A DNA stretch of 64,000 nt, from NCBI GenBank assembly GCA_033239125.1, contig BSWB01000007.1:106832082-106896081 (forward strand). The letters run 5' to 3'. The notes below the pieces were generated by a model, which saw only the letters and a list, made by a program, of their open reading frames with translations, was not told the DNA's origin and did not search any database. Every line of letters begins with the position of its first letter. Positions within the stretch are counted from its first letter, which is position 1. Origin of the DNA: Fagopyrum homotropicum (lineage: Eukaryota; Streptophyta; Magnoliopsida; Caryophyllales; Polygonaceae). Positions 1 through 9,507 of the stretch are shown piece after piece. The position numbers and the translations under genes are program-made.

Positions 1-82
1 CCATCTGGACGTCTCGACTTGCTGCAATCTGGTGCTGTTCAATCTACAGACTTCCCGGACCAACGCAGAGCCGCCTGGGACT

Positions 83-162
83 TCTGCACTCGAGCCATCT
101 GCACAAGCGCCGGACTGCTGCACTCGACCCATCTGCACAAGCGCCGGACTGGACGTTGCTCC
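83..162. repeat. Two-copy 34-bp tandem repeat
   Basis: The phrase CCATCTGCACAAGCGCCGGA occurs at 95 and again at 129, a period of 34 bp. Flanking variants (CTGCACTCGA) are part of the unit. It lies at the left edge of element A and shows no coding sense. Confidence 0.8.
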
Positions 163-351
163 GTCTGTCGACTCAAAACGTAGCACCAGCGGGCTGCCTC
201 TCTTCTGTCGATCCAGCAGAACACTGATATGGAGGAGCCCAGATTTGATCCACAACAACAACCTTGGTGTTATCCTTATCATGCCTTCGAGTCATGGAAT
301 CGAGTAAGGTCCCAATCCGTCCTACCTTTGTCCTTCTTTTGAGCAATCCTT

Positions 352-354
<3 letters not shown>

Positions 355-395
<41 letters not shown>

Positions 396-404
396 TATAT
401 ATAT
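355..404. repeat. AT dinucleotide microsatellite
   Basis: About 50 bp of almost pure alternating A and T, interrupted once by a G near 394. Confidence 0.95.
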
Positions 405-591
405 GCTGATAAGAGCTCCTTTTCTGTCATCAATCCATCCCTAACAGCCTCGGAAGATAGCTTGAAGAGTTGAGGCGTTTTCTGAATTTTTCGGAAGTGA
501 CAAGCAGTCAACTTCGGGTCCAGATTTGGGTAAGTTAGATTTCTTCTTTTTGGCTGATTTTCGGATATGTTATAGATGGTATTTCAAAGTA

Positions 592-1240
592 AATCATACT
601 AAAATTTCAGAGGAATCCATGTTATGGTTTGAGAGATATGGGGTTTCAAAGTTCAGTTTTATAAATGTGCTGAGTTGAGAAAAACAGCATGGGATGCTGT
701 TTTGTGAGATAGTTTTGAATAGGCTTTTGATCTCTGTTAGGCTTGAATTTTTTATATGATATATTTGACATCTTGTTGTAGATCATATTAAAATTTGGGA
801 AGAATCGGAGTTACGGTTTGAGAGTTATTGTGTTTCAAAGTTGACGTTTTTATATATGTGCTGAGTGTTGGGGAAAACAGCAAGTGATGCTGTTTTGTGA
901 GATGGTTTTGAATAAGTTCTTGATCTCCGTTGGACTTGAAGTTTGGATATGATATGGTTGACATATTGTTGTAGAACATATTAAAATTTGAGAGGAATCA
1001 AGCGAATGGTTTGAGATTTATGATTTTTTCAAAGATGGAGTCGTAAGCAGTTTTTCTGTTGTGCTGAAATTCGGTTTTGTGAGATAGTTTTAAATAGGAT
1101 TTTGATCTCCTTTGCGTCTAAATTTTGGATATATTAGAGATAAGATTTAATAGTAGAACATATAAAAATTTGGGATAAATACAGCGAGTAGTTTAGGAGT
1201 TATGATTTTTCAAAGTTAAGACAATGTGCTGCTTGTTAAG
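592..1240 (+). repeat. Diverged tandem repeat of about 190 bp, four copies, inside the LTR of A
   Basis: The landmark CATA(C/T)TAAAATTT followed by a GGTTTGAGAG-type block and TTTCAAAG recurs starting near 592, 781, 973 and 1156, with spacings of roughly 189, 192 and 183 bp. Other shared landmarks are TGTGCTGA, GCTGTTTTGTGAGAT and TTTTGATCTC. The copies differ at many positions, so the amplification is old or loosely constrained. Confidence 0.85.
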
Positions 1241-2451
1241 TGTTGAACCCAACTTTAGAAATTTTTGTAGAAGCGATGCTTTAACAGTTTTAAGAAATTC
1301 TTTCTCCTATGAGTAGATAGGATATCATAGATGACCTAGGGAATTATTTCGGATTTTTTATAAGATTATTCGAATTTTATATTTGAAGCTGTAGTTGGAC
1401 TTTAGTGACTTTTCGAGAAATAGAAAATGGATGATTTTTCTAGTTGTTACCTAAAATCATCCTAGGGAGTAGAATATGGTTAGTTAGTCCCAAATAAGAG
1501 TTTAAACATAAATTATGAAATTTTTAGAAGTTTCGGGACCAGGGGTAAAACAGTCATTTATCCGTATAAGGGTATTTTGGTAATTTAGCTGATGATAGAG
1601 TTAAATATCTTAGAAGTTAGAGACTTCTAATTAAGTGGGATATAATATTGATCCACTTGCCTTTTATAACAGGCGGTTGAGTTCCTGCGGTTACAGACCG
1701 AGTCGAGATAACGAGATTATGTTTGAATTCAGGTAAGTCCTTTGGGCTTACTTAGCTGACTTCTAAATATGAGCATGAATGATGATAGTGGTGTGTGATT
1801 GAGATGTTTAGAGTTATAGGTTGTGATAGATATTTACCGACCTATACTTGGCCTAAGAGTAACGGGCGGTGGCATTCTGCTCAGTTAGCTTGCGGGTGCT
1901 GGGGGTTTCTTTAGGGACTAGTCCATACTCGGTTTGTAGTGATGCTACCGGCGGAGGTCAGCTAGACCTACACCCAGTTGGATAAGGAACGGAGGCGAGA
2001 ACTGTTAATAGCTCTCGTGCCACAACTGTAAAATTGAATAAGATGAATCACCTAATTAATAGATAATAAACGGTTGAGTGCCAGCATGATGTTTGTTTAT
2101 TTTGTTTCTGCGTGTGTTTGTGCTGTTGTTATTCTACTTATATTTGGATTGTTAGCTAACGGTTTATCCGTGTTATAGATTTGTAGAGATAGACAGTTGC
2201 AGAGTGATTCGGAACGGATGGTCAGCCGGGTCCACGTACTCATTAGATGGGGACGGGGGAGTCTTCCATACGTCATGCATGTTATGTATCTTTATATATG
2301 TTTGTAAGGCTGTCACATGTGTACTTTCATACCATTAAAATATTATGTTTTGGAAATTGTTTTTAATTACATTTGTGCCTTGTTGTAAGATCCTAGTAAA
2401 GTTGTTGTTAAACCAAGGTCGGGACCCATTGTGAGGTCCTAACCAGTAGCT

Positions 2452-2474
2452 CCCCAAGTTCCAAGAACTTGGGG
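2452..2474 (+). other. Perfect inverted repeat at the LTR 3' terminus of A
   Basis: Arms CCCCAAGTTC and GAACTTGGGG (10 bp each) surround a 3-base loop, seven bases before the LTR end. Element E carries a degraded version of the same hairpin at its LTR ends (26425 onward and 33628 onward), so the structure belongs to the family and is not chance. Confidence 0.7.
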
Positions 2475-2481
2475 TGTTACA

Positions 2482-2646
2482 TCTAGGGCTAGGAGGTGAG
2501 GGTGATGAAGGTGATGATGGAGGTGAAGGGGAAGAGGGTGGTGGTGCTCTAGAGGATGAAGAAGAAGAGGGATTACCCTTCCTCTTCTTGTTTTGGTCAT
2601 TCTTCTTCTCCTTAATTCTACCAGAAACTCTCCTCACAAAGTCCAT
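2482..2646 (-). pseudogene. ORF1 (post-pol Athila ORF) of B, cut by element A after about 55 residues
   Basis: The frame starts MDFVRRVS near 2646 and continues through a basic stretch (NKKRKGNP) into a Ser/Pro-rich low-complexity segment. Element H has the matching start MDLVRRMSNMNKKRKGN at 57118, followed there by a long globular region. In B the frame runs into the LTR of A at 2481, so only the basic and Ser/Pro-rich head remains. The protein is the extra ORF that Athila elements carry downstream of integrase, sometimes called env-like; I see no signal peptide or membrane segment in this piece. Confidence 0.8.
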
Positions 2647-2649
2647 CAC

Positions 2650-3477
2650 TGTTCAAAATTACGGTCTGTTCTTGGTAATTCCACGGCCGTGGAACTGGCA
2701 GTGACCGTGGTTCGTCTGGTTTTTTCGCAAATCTCAGCAAACAACACTCAAACTCAGCAATCAGGCAGCCTTAGTCTAATTTCTTCCAATTTCAATCAGT
2801 TCTTCCTAAAATTTCTAGCAAAAACGAACCAAATTGACAAAGATCAAGAAGAGTGAAAAAAACCTAGGTTTCGGATTTTAAAATCCGAATTGTGCGTTCC
2901 GTGGTGATTTTCTGCTCGATTCGTTGCTTGGATCTCGTTGGTGGTTGAATTTGCTTCAATTTGGAAAGAAGAATCGTCGAAAACTATTAAGGAACGAAGA
3001 TTTGGGAGGAAGGGCGTGGAATCGGCATTTTGGGTCGTGGAATTGGGTATTTGTGGAGTGTTTTGGTGAAGAACGTGGTTTATATAGTGACAGGCAAACT
3101 TTTGAAAATCACGGTCTGTCGGGGCGTTCCACGGCCGTGGAAATGTACGGAACCGTGGTTTTGGTGATTTTTCAAAGGCTTTTGGAAATTACGGTCACTG
3201 TGGCTGTCACGACCGTGGTTTAGGCCGTGGAACTCTCTGTAAAGCTCCAAAGTCCAAATTTCGTCACTTTTCTTCAGCATTACCCTTCCATTTTCCTTTT
3301 CCATCGTTCCTACATCCAAAAACACGAACATACCGGAAGAAATCGAGGCAAAATAAAGCGAAAAACGTCTAAACTAAGCTAAACTATGAATCGAAAACAA
3401 AAACAAGAATGCAATACATTGGGTTGCCTCCCAAGAAGCGCTTTGTTTAAGGTCCGTAGCTAGACCAAATCTCGCAC
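2650..3477 (-). other. Post-integrase spacer / ORF1 leader of B, with palindromic motifs
   Basis: Noncoding spacer between the pol stop and the ORF1 start. It opens with the conserved Athila block GGGTTGCCTCCCAAGAAGCG on the plus strand (about 3421-3440), also present in F, H and D. Perfect CCACGGCCGTGG palindromes are at 2681-2692 and 3129-3140, with degenerate copies at 2701-2710 and 3201-3240. The same organisation is repeated in H at 57119-57947. Confidence 0.75.
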
Positions 3478-6400
3478 TTATTCGAGTGCGGTAGGCGCGA
3501 ACTCCTCTACTTGGAGTTCCGGCGTGTACTTCTTGAGTCGTTGGCCGTTCACCTTAAAGCTTCCGCCCGCTTCACCCCATACTTCAACTGCACCATGGGG
3601 GAAAATACGCTTAATTAGAAAAGGTCCGGTCCAACGAGATTTAAGCTTACCTGGAAAGAGACGAAGCCTTGAATTGAAGAGGAGAACTTGATCTCCTTCT
3701 TTGAAGTCCTTTGGAATGATGTGCTTATCATGCCAACGCTTTGCTCTCTCCTTATATATCTTGGCATTTTCGTAGGCATTCAAGCGGAGTTCTTCCAGCT
3801 CATTAAGGTCTAAGAGACGCTTCTCTCCCGCTTCCTTCATGCCAAAATTCAACCACTTAATAGCCCAAAACGCCTTATGCTCTAACTCTACCGGTAAGTG
3901 ACAAGACTTCCCATACACAAGGTTGTATGGTGTGGTTCCTATGGGAGTCTTGTACGCAGTCCGGTACGCCCACAACGCATCGTCAAGCTTCAAAGACCAA
4001 TCCTTCCTAGTCCTTGAAACCGTCTTCTCTAGAATTCCTTTGATCTCCCTATTTGAGATCTCAACTTGTCCACTAGTTTGTGGATGATAAGGGGTAGCGA
4101 TCTTGTGAGTAACCCCATACTTAGCTAGAAGAGCTTCAAAGCGCCGAGCAATGAAGTGAGAACCTCCATCACTAATGATAGTCCTTGGTGTCCCAAATCG
4201 TGGAAAAATGGTCTTGTTGAAGAACTTAACCACCACCATGGCATCATTGGTGGGAGAGGCAATTGCTTCCACCCATCTAGAAACGTAATCCACCGCCAAG
4301 AGTATGTATTGGTTTCCACAAGAGGATGGGAACGGTCCCATAAAGTCTACTCCCCAAACATCGAAAATCTCCACCTCTTGGATGTTGTTGAGGGGAATCT
4401 CATTCCTCCTAGAGATATTACCTGTTCTTTGACAAGCATTGCAGCAAGAAACAAAGGATTGCACATCTCTAAATAAAGTAGGCCAAAAGAATCCAGATTG
4501 TAATACCTTTGCGCTAGTCTTGTTCGAACTAGCGTGTCCTCCACAAGGTAGTGAATGACAATGGCGGATGACACTTTGCATCTCATCTTCCGGCACACAT
4601 CGCCGAATAATGTCATCCGGACCTCTCTTAAAGAGGAGAGGCTCGTTCCAAAAGTATTCCCGGACATCCTTAAAGAACTTCTTTCTTTGTGCGTAGGATA
4701 ATCCGGGTGGTATCTCCTGACAAACCAAATAGTTAACAAAATCAGCAAACCATGGTTCGTTACCTTTGGAGATCACATCGATGCACTCCTCAATAATGTG
4801 TAGGTGTTCGTCCGGGAAGGAGTCATCGATGGGTAAATGGTCGTCCTCTAGATGTCTAAGGCGACTCAAATGATCCGCAACAGAATTTTCTGAACCTTTC
4901 TTGTCGCGGATCTCTAGATCGAATTCTTGTAGGAGGAGAATCCATCTAATTAGCCTTGGCTTCGCATCTTTCTTCGCAAGGAGGTACCGGATCGCAGCAT
5001 GATCCGTGTAGACAATCACCTTTGCACCTACAAGATAAGAGCGAAACTTGTCAATAGCATAGACAATGGCTAAAAACTCTTTTTCGGTAGTGGCGTAATT
5101 GAGTTGCGCTTCATCTAGCGTCTTGCTAGCATAGTATATGGCATGGGTTCGCCCTTCCTTCCGTTGTCCAAGAATAGCTCCTAAAGCTACGTCACTAGCA
5201 TCGCACATAACCTCAAAGGGAAGAGTCCAATCCGGAGGTTGGATAATAGGTGCTGAAATTAGAGCTTGCCGAATGGTGTTAAACGCATCCAAACATTCCT
5301 GCGAAAACTCAAAAACTGCATCCTTCATCAATAGATTAGTGAGCGGTTTTGATATTTTAGAGAAGTCTTTAATGAAACGTCTATAAAATCCAGCATGTCC
5401 TAGGAAACTTCTTATCCCTTTCACCGAAGTTGGGGGAGGAAGCTTCTCTATAGTCTCTATTTTCGCCTTATCCACCTCTATCCCTCTACTAGAGATTAGG
5501 TGTCCTAAAACAATTCCTTCCTTTACCATAAATTGACACTTCTCCCAATTAAGAACTAGGTTAGTGTCCTCACACCTTTGTAAAACAAGAGAAAGGTTAG
5601 AAAGGCAATCGTTAAAAGAGGAACCGTATACGGAGAAATCGTCCATGAAGACCTCCATGATTTCCTCTATGTATTCGGAGAAGATGGCCATCATGCACCT
5701 TTGAAAGGTGGCTGGGGCGTTGCAAAGCCCGAACGGCATTCTCCTATAAGCAAACGTACCCCATGAGCACGTGAATGTGGTCTTCTCTTGATCATCCGGG
5801 TGTATTGGAATCTGAAAGAAACCACTATAACCGTCAAGATAGCAAAAGTGCGAATGTTGCGCTAACCTTTCAAGCATTTGATCGATGAAGGGTAGTGGGA
5901 AGTGATCCTTCCTCGTCGCGTTGTTAAGCTTGCGGTAGTCAATGCATATCCGCCATCCCGTTACGGTTCGGGTAGGAATGAGTTCGTTATTCTTGTTGGT
6001 GATGACCGTCATTCCTCCCTTCTTTGGAACTACTTGAACCGGACTCACCAACTTACTATCGGAGATAGGATAGATGATACCTGCATCAAGAAGTTTAAAA
6101 TTTTCCTTCTTGACAACCTCCTTCATGGTCGGGTTCAACCGCCTTTGAGGTTGTCTTGAAGTCCTAAAGTCTTCCTCCATTAATATTTTGTGCATGCATA
6201 GGGAGGGTTTAATTCTTACTAAGTCCTCAATAGTGTAGCCTAAAGCTTTCCTATGTTTCCTAAGGACAATCATGAGCTGATTATGTTCATCTATGCTTAG
6301 ATCGGAACTAACAATAACCGGAAAGGTAGAATTAGGTCCTAGGAAAGCGTACCTTAGATGAGTAGGAAGTGGTTTTAGTTCCATTGCTTTCGGAGCTTCT

Positions 6401-6867
6401 AATGGCTCTTGAGGAGCATCCGATGTCTCCTTAGAAGTTTCTAAGGGTGTTGAAGGTGTAGGTGAAGAATCAAAGGAAGTTGAAGGAGTGTCTCGTTCAC
6501 CCTTTTCCATGGCCAGAATCACGGTTTCCCTATGTCCTCCACGGCCGTGGTTTAGGGCGTGGAAGGTGGTTACGGTTGCTCTGCCTTCTCCACGACCGTG
6601 TAACCCCCTGGAGTGAGCCACGCTTTGGGTTGTGAGATCCACGGCCGTGGAATATAGTGTATGGCCGTGGATTCTCACGTTTTCTGCCTCATCGTGGAGT
6701 TTTTCAAACTCCACTTCACCCACTTCTTCTTGTGCTTCTAAGGCTTCAATTGCCTCATTACACTCCTCTTCTTCCCCTACATTCGTTAGACTCATAGTAA
6801 TGACCTTTTGCAAAGGATCTTTGAAGAGAATAGTACTTACCTCCTCTCTAGACAACCCTTCTTCATC
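3478..6867 (-). pseudogene. pol: Athila pol of B: PR-RT linker, reverse transcriptase, RNase H, integrase
   Basis: The frame is open for about 1,129 codons downstream of a TAA at 6868-6870 that separates it, in frame, from gag-protease. Residues 1-150 are a low-complexity linker with palindrome-encoded peptides (STAVD, LHGRG, NHGRG). The RT carries the FMDD active-site variant near residue 403 and the conserved FGLCNAPATFQ. RNase H follows with DASD, ATTEKE and VYTDHAAIRYLL. Integrase has an HHCC zinc-binding region (HCHSLPCGGH, then CCNACQ), a catalytic triad in VDFMGPF, ISDGGSHF and GQVEISNRE near residues 836, 895 and 931, and the Athila hallmark VYGKSCHLPVELEHKAFW. All catalytic residues I can check are present, so the unit is damaged only by the upstream stop and by the loss of ORF1. 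Confidence 0.93.
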
Positions 6868-9405
6868 TTAGATATTGAATATATCCTCATCAAAGATTGG
6901 CTCCTTAACTAGAGTGGAAAGAACGAACTCTACCTTCTCTTCTCCTATGTCAAAGGCGAGTCTAGCATTCTTGCAATCGAGTATGCAGCCGGAAGTTGCA
7001 AGAAACGGTCTTCCGAGTATGATCGGGACCGGACTATCTGCAGGAATGTCAAGCACGACAAAGTCAATGGGAACAAAGAATTTACCTAGCTTGACTGGGA
7101 CGTCTTCTACAATACCGACGGGACGAGTGATGGATCGATCCACCATGTATAACATCATCTTCACCGGTTTAGGGTCGCCTAAACCGATCTTCCTGCATAA
7201 TGCAAGTGGTATGATGCTCACACTTGCTCCTAAGTCACATAATGCATCATATGTGACATCTCCCACTCCTATGGGAATGCAAAACGACCCCGGATCCTTT
7301 AGCTTGGGGGGCATTTTTGCCTTCATGGTCTTGATGAGATCCGAAGAATCCGAACTCATCTTAACCTCACCGAAATCTTCTAGCTTCCTCTTGTTGGAGA
7401 GGAGCTCCTTCAAGAACTTGCCATAAGCCGGCATACCTACAATAGCATCAATAAAGGGTATATTAATATGCAGCTTGCTCATGAGTTCTATAAACTTACC
7501 AAACTGTTTATCTAGGCGCGCTCTCGCTCTAGATTGAGGGAATGGTAGGGGAGGTTTGTAAGCTGGAGGAGGAACGTAGACATCTTCCTTCTCCTTCCCC
7601 TTCTCTTTGTCTTTCTCTACGGGGACTTCAACAAACTTAGGCTGCGGATCGGTGGTAGTCACTCCGCTCCTAGTTGTGATTGCCATCACCCTTCCCTTAG
7701 GGTTGTCCTCCGTCTTTCCTGGAAGTTTCCCTTGATTCCTAGGAACTTCCTCTGCATGGCTGAACATTTGGTTTTCTAAAACCTTTTGGGCTTTATCAAC
7801 CTTAGAAATTTGATCATCAACCTTAATGATGCGGTTCTCTAAACCTTGAAGCTTTCCCAAGATCGTTTCCAACATGGGATCGGGCTTCTCCTTCCCCGAA
7901 GTGTTTCCTCCATTAGATGTTTGCCCCTGGCTTTTCAAAGGAGTAGAGGAAGAGGAAGGTGGAGTTAGTGAATTCGAATTGGAAGGATAAGAGTTACCGG
8001 AATTTTGTTGATTGGAGCGCCAATTGTTGTTGTTTGAACCCCGATTGTTGTTCCAATTGTTGTTCCGGTTGTTGTTATTGCCATTCCAATTGTTCCGGTT
8101 ATTATTCCGGTTATTGTTGTTGTTGTTGCGGTTTGTGTTCTCACCGCCATTGTTGTTGTTGCCCAAATAGCCAACATCCTTTCCTTGTTGCTTTGGAAAG
8201 TTGGTCTTGATAGCCTCCTTCAACTCCTTGATCTCATTGTTGAGGGAGAAAATCTGATTTTGAGCTTCGTGTGTGAGCTTTACTCCTTGCTCCACACGAT
8301 TTCCCTCCACTTTCCGGTGGGAATACTTCTCTATGACCCTTGCTTGCTTCTCAATGAAGTCCCAAGCGTCATCTTCCCTCATGTCCATGAATGTTCCACA
8401 TGAGAGGGATTGGAGCTTGAATTGTGTCTCCACATCCAGCCCCTTGTAGTAAATCTCCAGCAATGCAATCTTGGATATGCCATGATGAGGGCAATCCAAT
8501 AACAAGTCCTGAAACCTTTCCCATGATTGAAACAAACTTTCGTTAGACCTCATGGAAAATGCATTAATCTTACCTCTAAGTTCAGCCGTTTTAGATGGCG
8601 GAAAAAATTTGGTGAGGAACTCCGTGGAAAGGTCTTCCCACGTGTCTAGTTTCCCACTAGGAAGAGCTTGGTACCAATACAACGCTTTCCCCTTCAAGGA
8701 GAAGAAGAAAGGCTTGAGCTTATAGTTGTTGGTAGTCGCGTTCTTCGGCCTCATTGTCTCCATCATACACTCAAAGTTTTGCAAGTGTTGGTGTGGAGAT
8801 TCAGCGCTTGTCCCGCCAAATTGGTTTTGGCGAACAAGAGTAATAACTTGAGGGTTGAAGCTAAACCCTTGTACATCGTCAGCATCAAAGTTCACGCCCA
8901 AACGGCGCGGTTGTTGTGTTGGATCCATCCTTTGGCCAAGAGTTCTTGGCTCATCATCTACACGTTCGATCCTCGCATTCCTAGGTGGAACACGACGATT
9001 AGCAGTTCCCCGTGGATGGAAAGGATTCACATTGATCATGGGATCAATTTCCTCTAGCGGTGGCATGGAAGAATCACTATCATCAGCGGATGAATGACTT
9101 CTTCTTCTTGATCTTGATGCCCTCCTTGAGGATCTCTTGCTCCCCTTATTCTTAAGGTTGCTTATTTCTATCCTCATCTGGAACATCATATCTTTTAGAT
9201 CGTTAACTTGAGATTGATGACGATCCATTTCATCCCGGCGAATATTCTCATTCCATTGGAGTTGAGCTTCTTTCTCCGCTAACTCCGCTTGAAGATCACG
9301 TTCGTGTTCTTCAGCCATCTTCTTTTCCTTGCGCTTTTGCCTTAACGTCCTCTCAAGCTCTTGATCAAGAGGCAAGAGGTCTCCGGTGTTCCTAGACCTG
9401 CGCAT
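6868..9405 (-). CDS. gag: Athila gag-protease of B, ended by an internal TAA
   Basis: 845 residues starting MRRSRNTGDLLPLDQELE. Residues about 15-110 are charged and heptad-like, probably coiled coil. The core gag region (LKPFFFSLKGKALYWYQALP, then TEFLTKFFPPSKTAELRGK) is the retrotransposon gag fold. A long Asn/Arg-rich tract follows (genomic 7990-8165); no CCHC zinc knuckle is visible. The aspartic protease begins at the active site DLGAS near residue 724 and includes IILGRPFL. The stop TAA at 6868-6870 lies where G reads CAA and H reads a His codon, so this is a nonsense change splitting one polyprotein, not a natural boundary. The start matches G and lies about 80 bases after the primer-binding site. 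Confidence 0.93.
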   Translation of the reverse strand: MRRSRNTGDLLPLDQELERTLRQKRKEKKMAEEHERDLQAELAEKEAQLQWNENIRRDEMDRHQSQVNDLKDMMFQMRIEISNLKNKGSKRSSRRASRSRRRSHSSADDSDSSMPPLEEIDPMINVNPFHPRGTANRRVPPRNARIERVDDEPRTLGQRMDPTQQPRRLGVNFDADDVQGFSFNPQVITLVRQNQFGGTSAESPHQHLQNFECMMETMRPKNATTNNYKLKPFFFSLKGKALYWYQALPSGKLDTWEDLSTEFLTKFFPPSKTAELRGKINAFSMRSNESLFQSWERFQDLLLDCPHHGISKIALLEIYYKGLDVETQFKLQSLSCGTFMDMREDDAWDFIEKQARVIEKYSHRKVEGNRVEQGVKLTHEAQNQIFSLNNEIKELKEAIKTNFPKQQGKDVGYLGNNNNGGENTNRNNNNNNRNNNRNNWNGNNNNRNNNWNNNRGSNNNNWRSNQQNSGNSYPSNSNSLTPPSSSSTPLKSQGQTSNGGNTSGKEKPDPMLETILGKLQGLENRIIKVDDQISKVDKAQKVLENQMFSHAEEVPRNQGKLPGKTEDNPKGRVMAITTRSGVTTTDPQPKFVEVPVEKDKEKGKEKEDVYVPPPAYKPPLPFPQSRARARLDKQFGKFIELMSKLHINIPFIDAIVGMPAYGKFLKELLSNKRKLEDFGEVKMSSDSSDLIKTMKAKMPPKLKDPGSFCIPIGVGDVTYDALCDLGASVSIIPLALCRKIGLGDPKPVKMMLYMVDRSITRPVGIVEDVPVKLGKFFVPIDFVVLDIPADSPVPIILGRPFLATSGCILDCKNARLAFDIGEEKVEFVLSTLVKEPIFDEDIFNI
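7990..8165 (-). repeat. Asn/Arg codon-repeat tract in gag of B
   Basis: AAC/AAT-rich triplet repeats (GTT/ATT on the plus strand) encode runs such as NNNNRNNNWNNNRGSNNNN between gag capsid and protease. The equivalent tracts in G (about 53310-53460) and H (about 62500-62645) have different lengths but all stay in frame, as triplet slippage would give. C keeps only a short version near 12770-12815. Confidence 0.85.
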
Positions 9406-9483
9406 GCACTTAAAAAGATATCAAATAACAAGGGAGAAGCTCCCAAGCTTGACAACCGAAAACCGAATTCGGCCTAGACCAAA

Positions 9484-9501
9484 TCCCCGGCAACGGCGCC
9501 A
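9484..9501 (-). other. Primer-binding site of B (tRNA-Asp type)
   Basis: On the minus strand the 18 bases read TGGCGCCGTTGCCGGGGA, the Athila/Tat primer-binding site complementary to the 3' end of plant tRNA-Asp. It lies six bases after the LTR end. The identical 18-mer is found in D, G and H. Confidence 0.95.
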
Positions 9502-9507
9502 AAAACT

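Larger units (their letters stand above)
1..2481 (+). mobile_element. Element A: Tekay/Del-like LTR (3' portion), inserted in element B
   Basis: The segment ends with GGGGTGTTACA at 2481, the same terminus that closes the LTRs of Tekay element E (read on its minus strand). The blocks at 2201-2270 (GGTCAGCCGGG, then a GGGACGGG stretch) and 1981-2030 (GGAGGCGAGAA, CTCGTGCCACAAC) match the corresponding LTR blocks of E. At 2482 the sequence resumes as the reading frame of element B's ORF1, so A is an insertion into B. The other end of A lies left of the window, so I cannot say whether this is a solo LTR or the 3' LTR of a full element, nor where the LTR starts; no ORF1 sequence of B is visible at 1-400. 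No coding domain of A is in view. Confidence 0.75.

Noticed and set aside
1..420. ORF1 continuation of element B left of A
   Set aside because: No match to the ORF1 globular region of H, so A is not shown to be a simple solo LTR.
2474..2704. Acidic plus-strand frame at 2474-2704
   Set aside because: Antisense of the Ser/Pro-rich ORF1 head of B.
6875..7426. Long antisense frames inside gag/pol, such as 6875-7426, 54052-54867 and 61582-61917
   Set aside because: They mirror the conserved protease-coding strand and recur in each copy because the sense strand is conserved; no domain of their own.
7959..8210. Cys-rich peptide around 7959-8210 (and 53262-53444, 62396-62695)
   Set aside because: Antisense translation of the Asn codon-repeat tract, not a secreted Cys-rich protein.
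9484..9501. tRNA genes at the tRNA-matching segments
   Set aside because: Only the 14-18 bases complementary to a tRNA 3' end are present; they are primer-binding sites.
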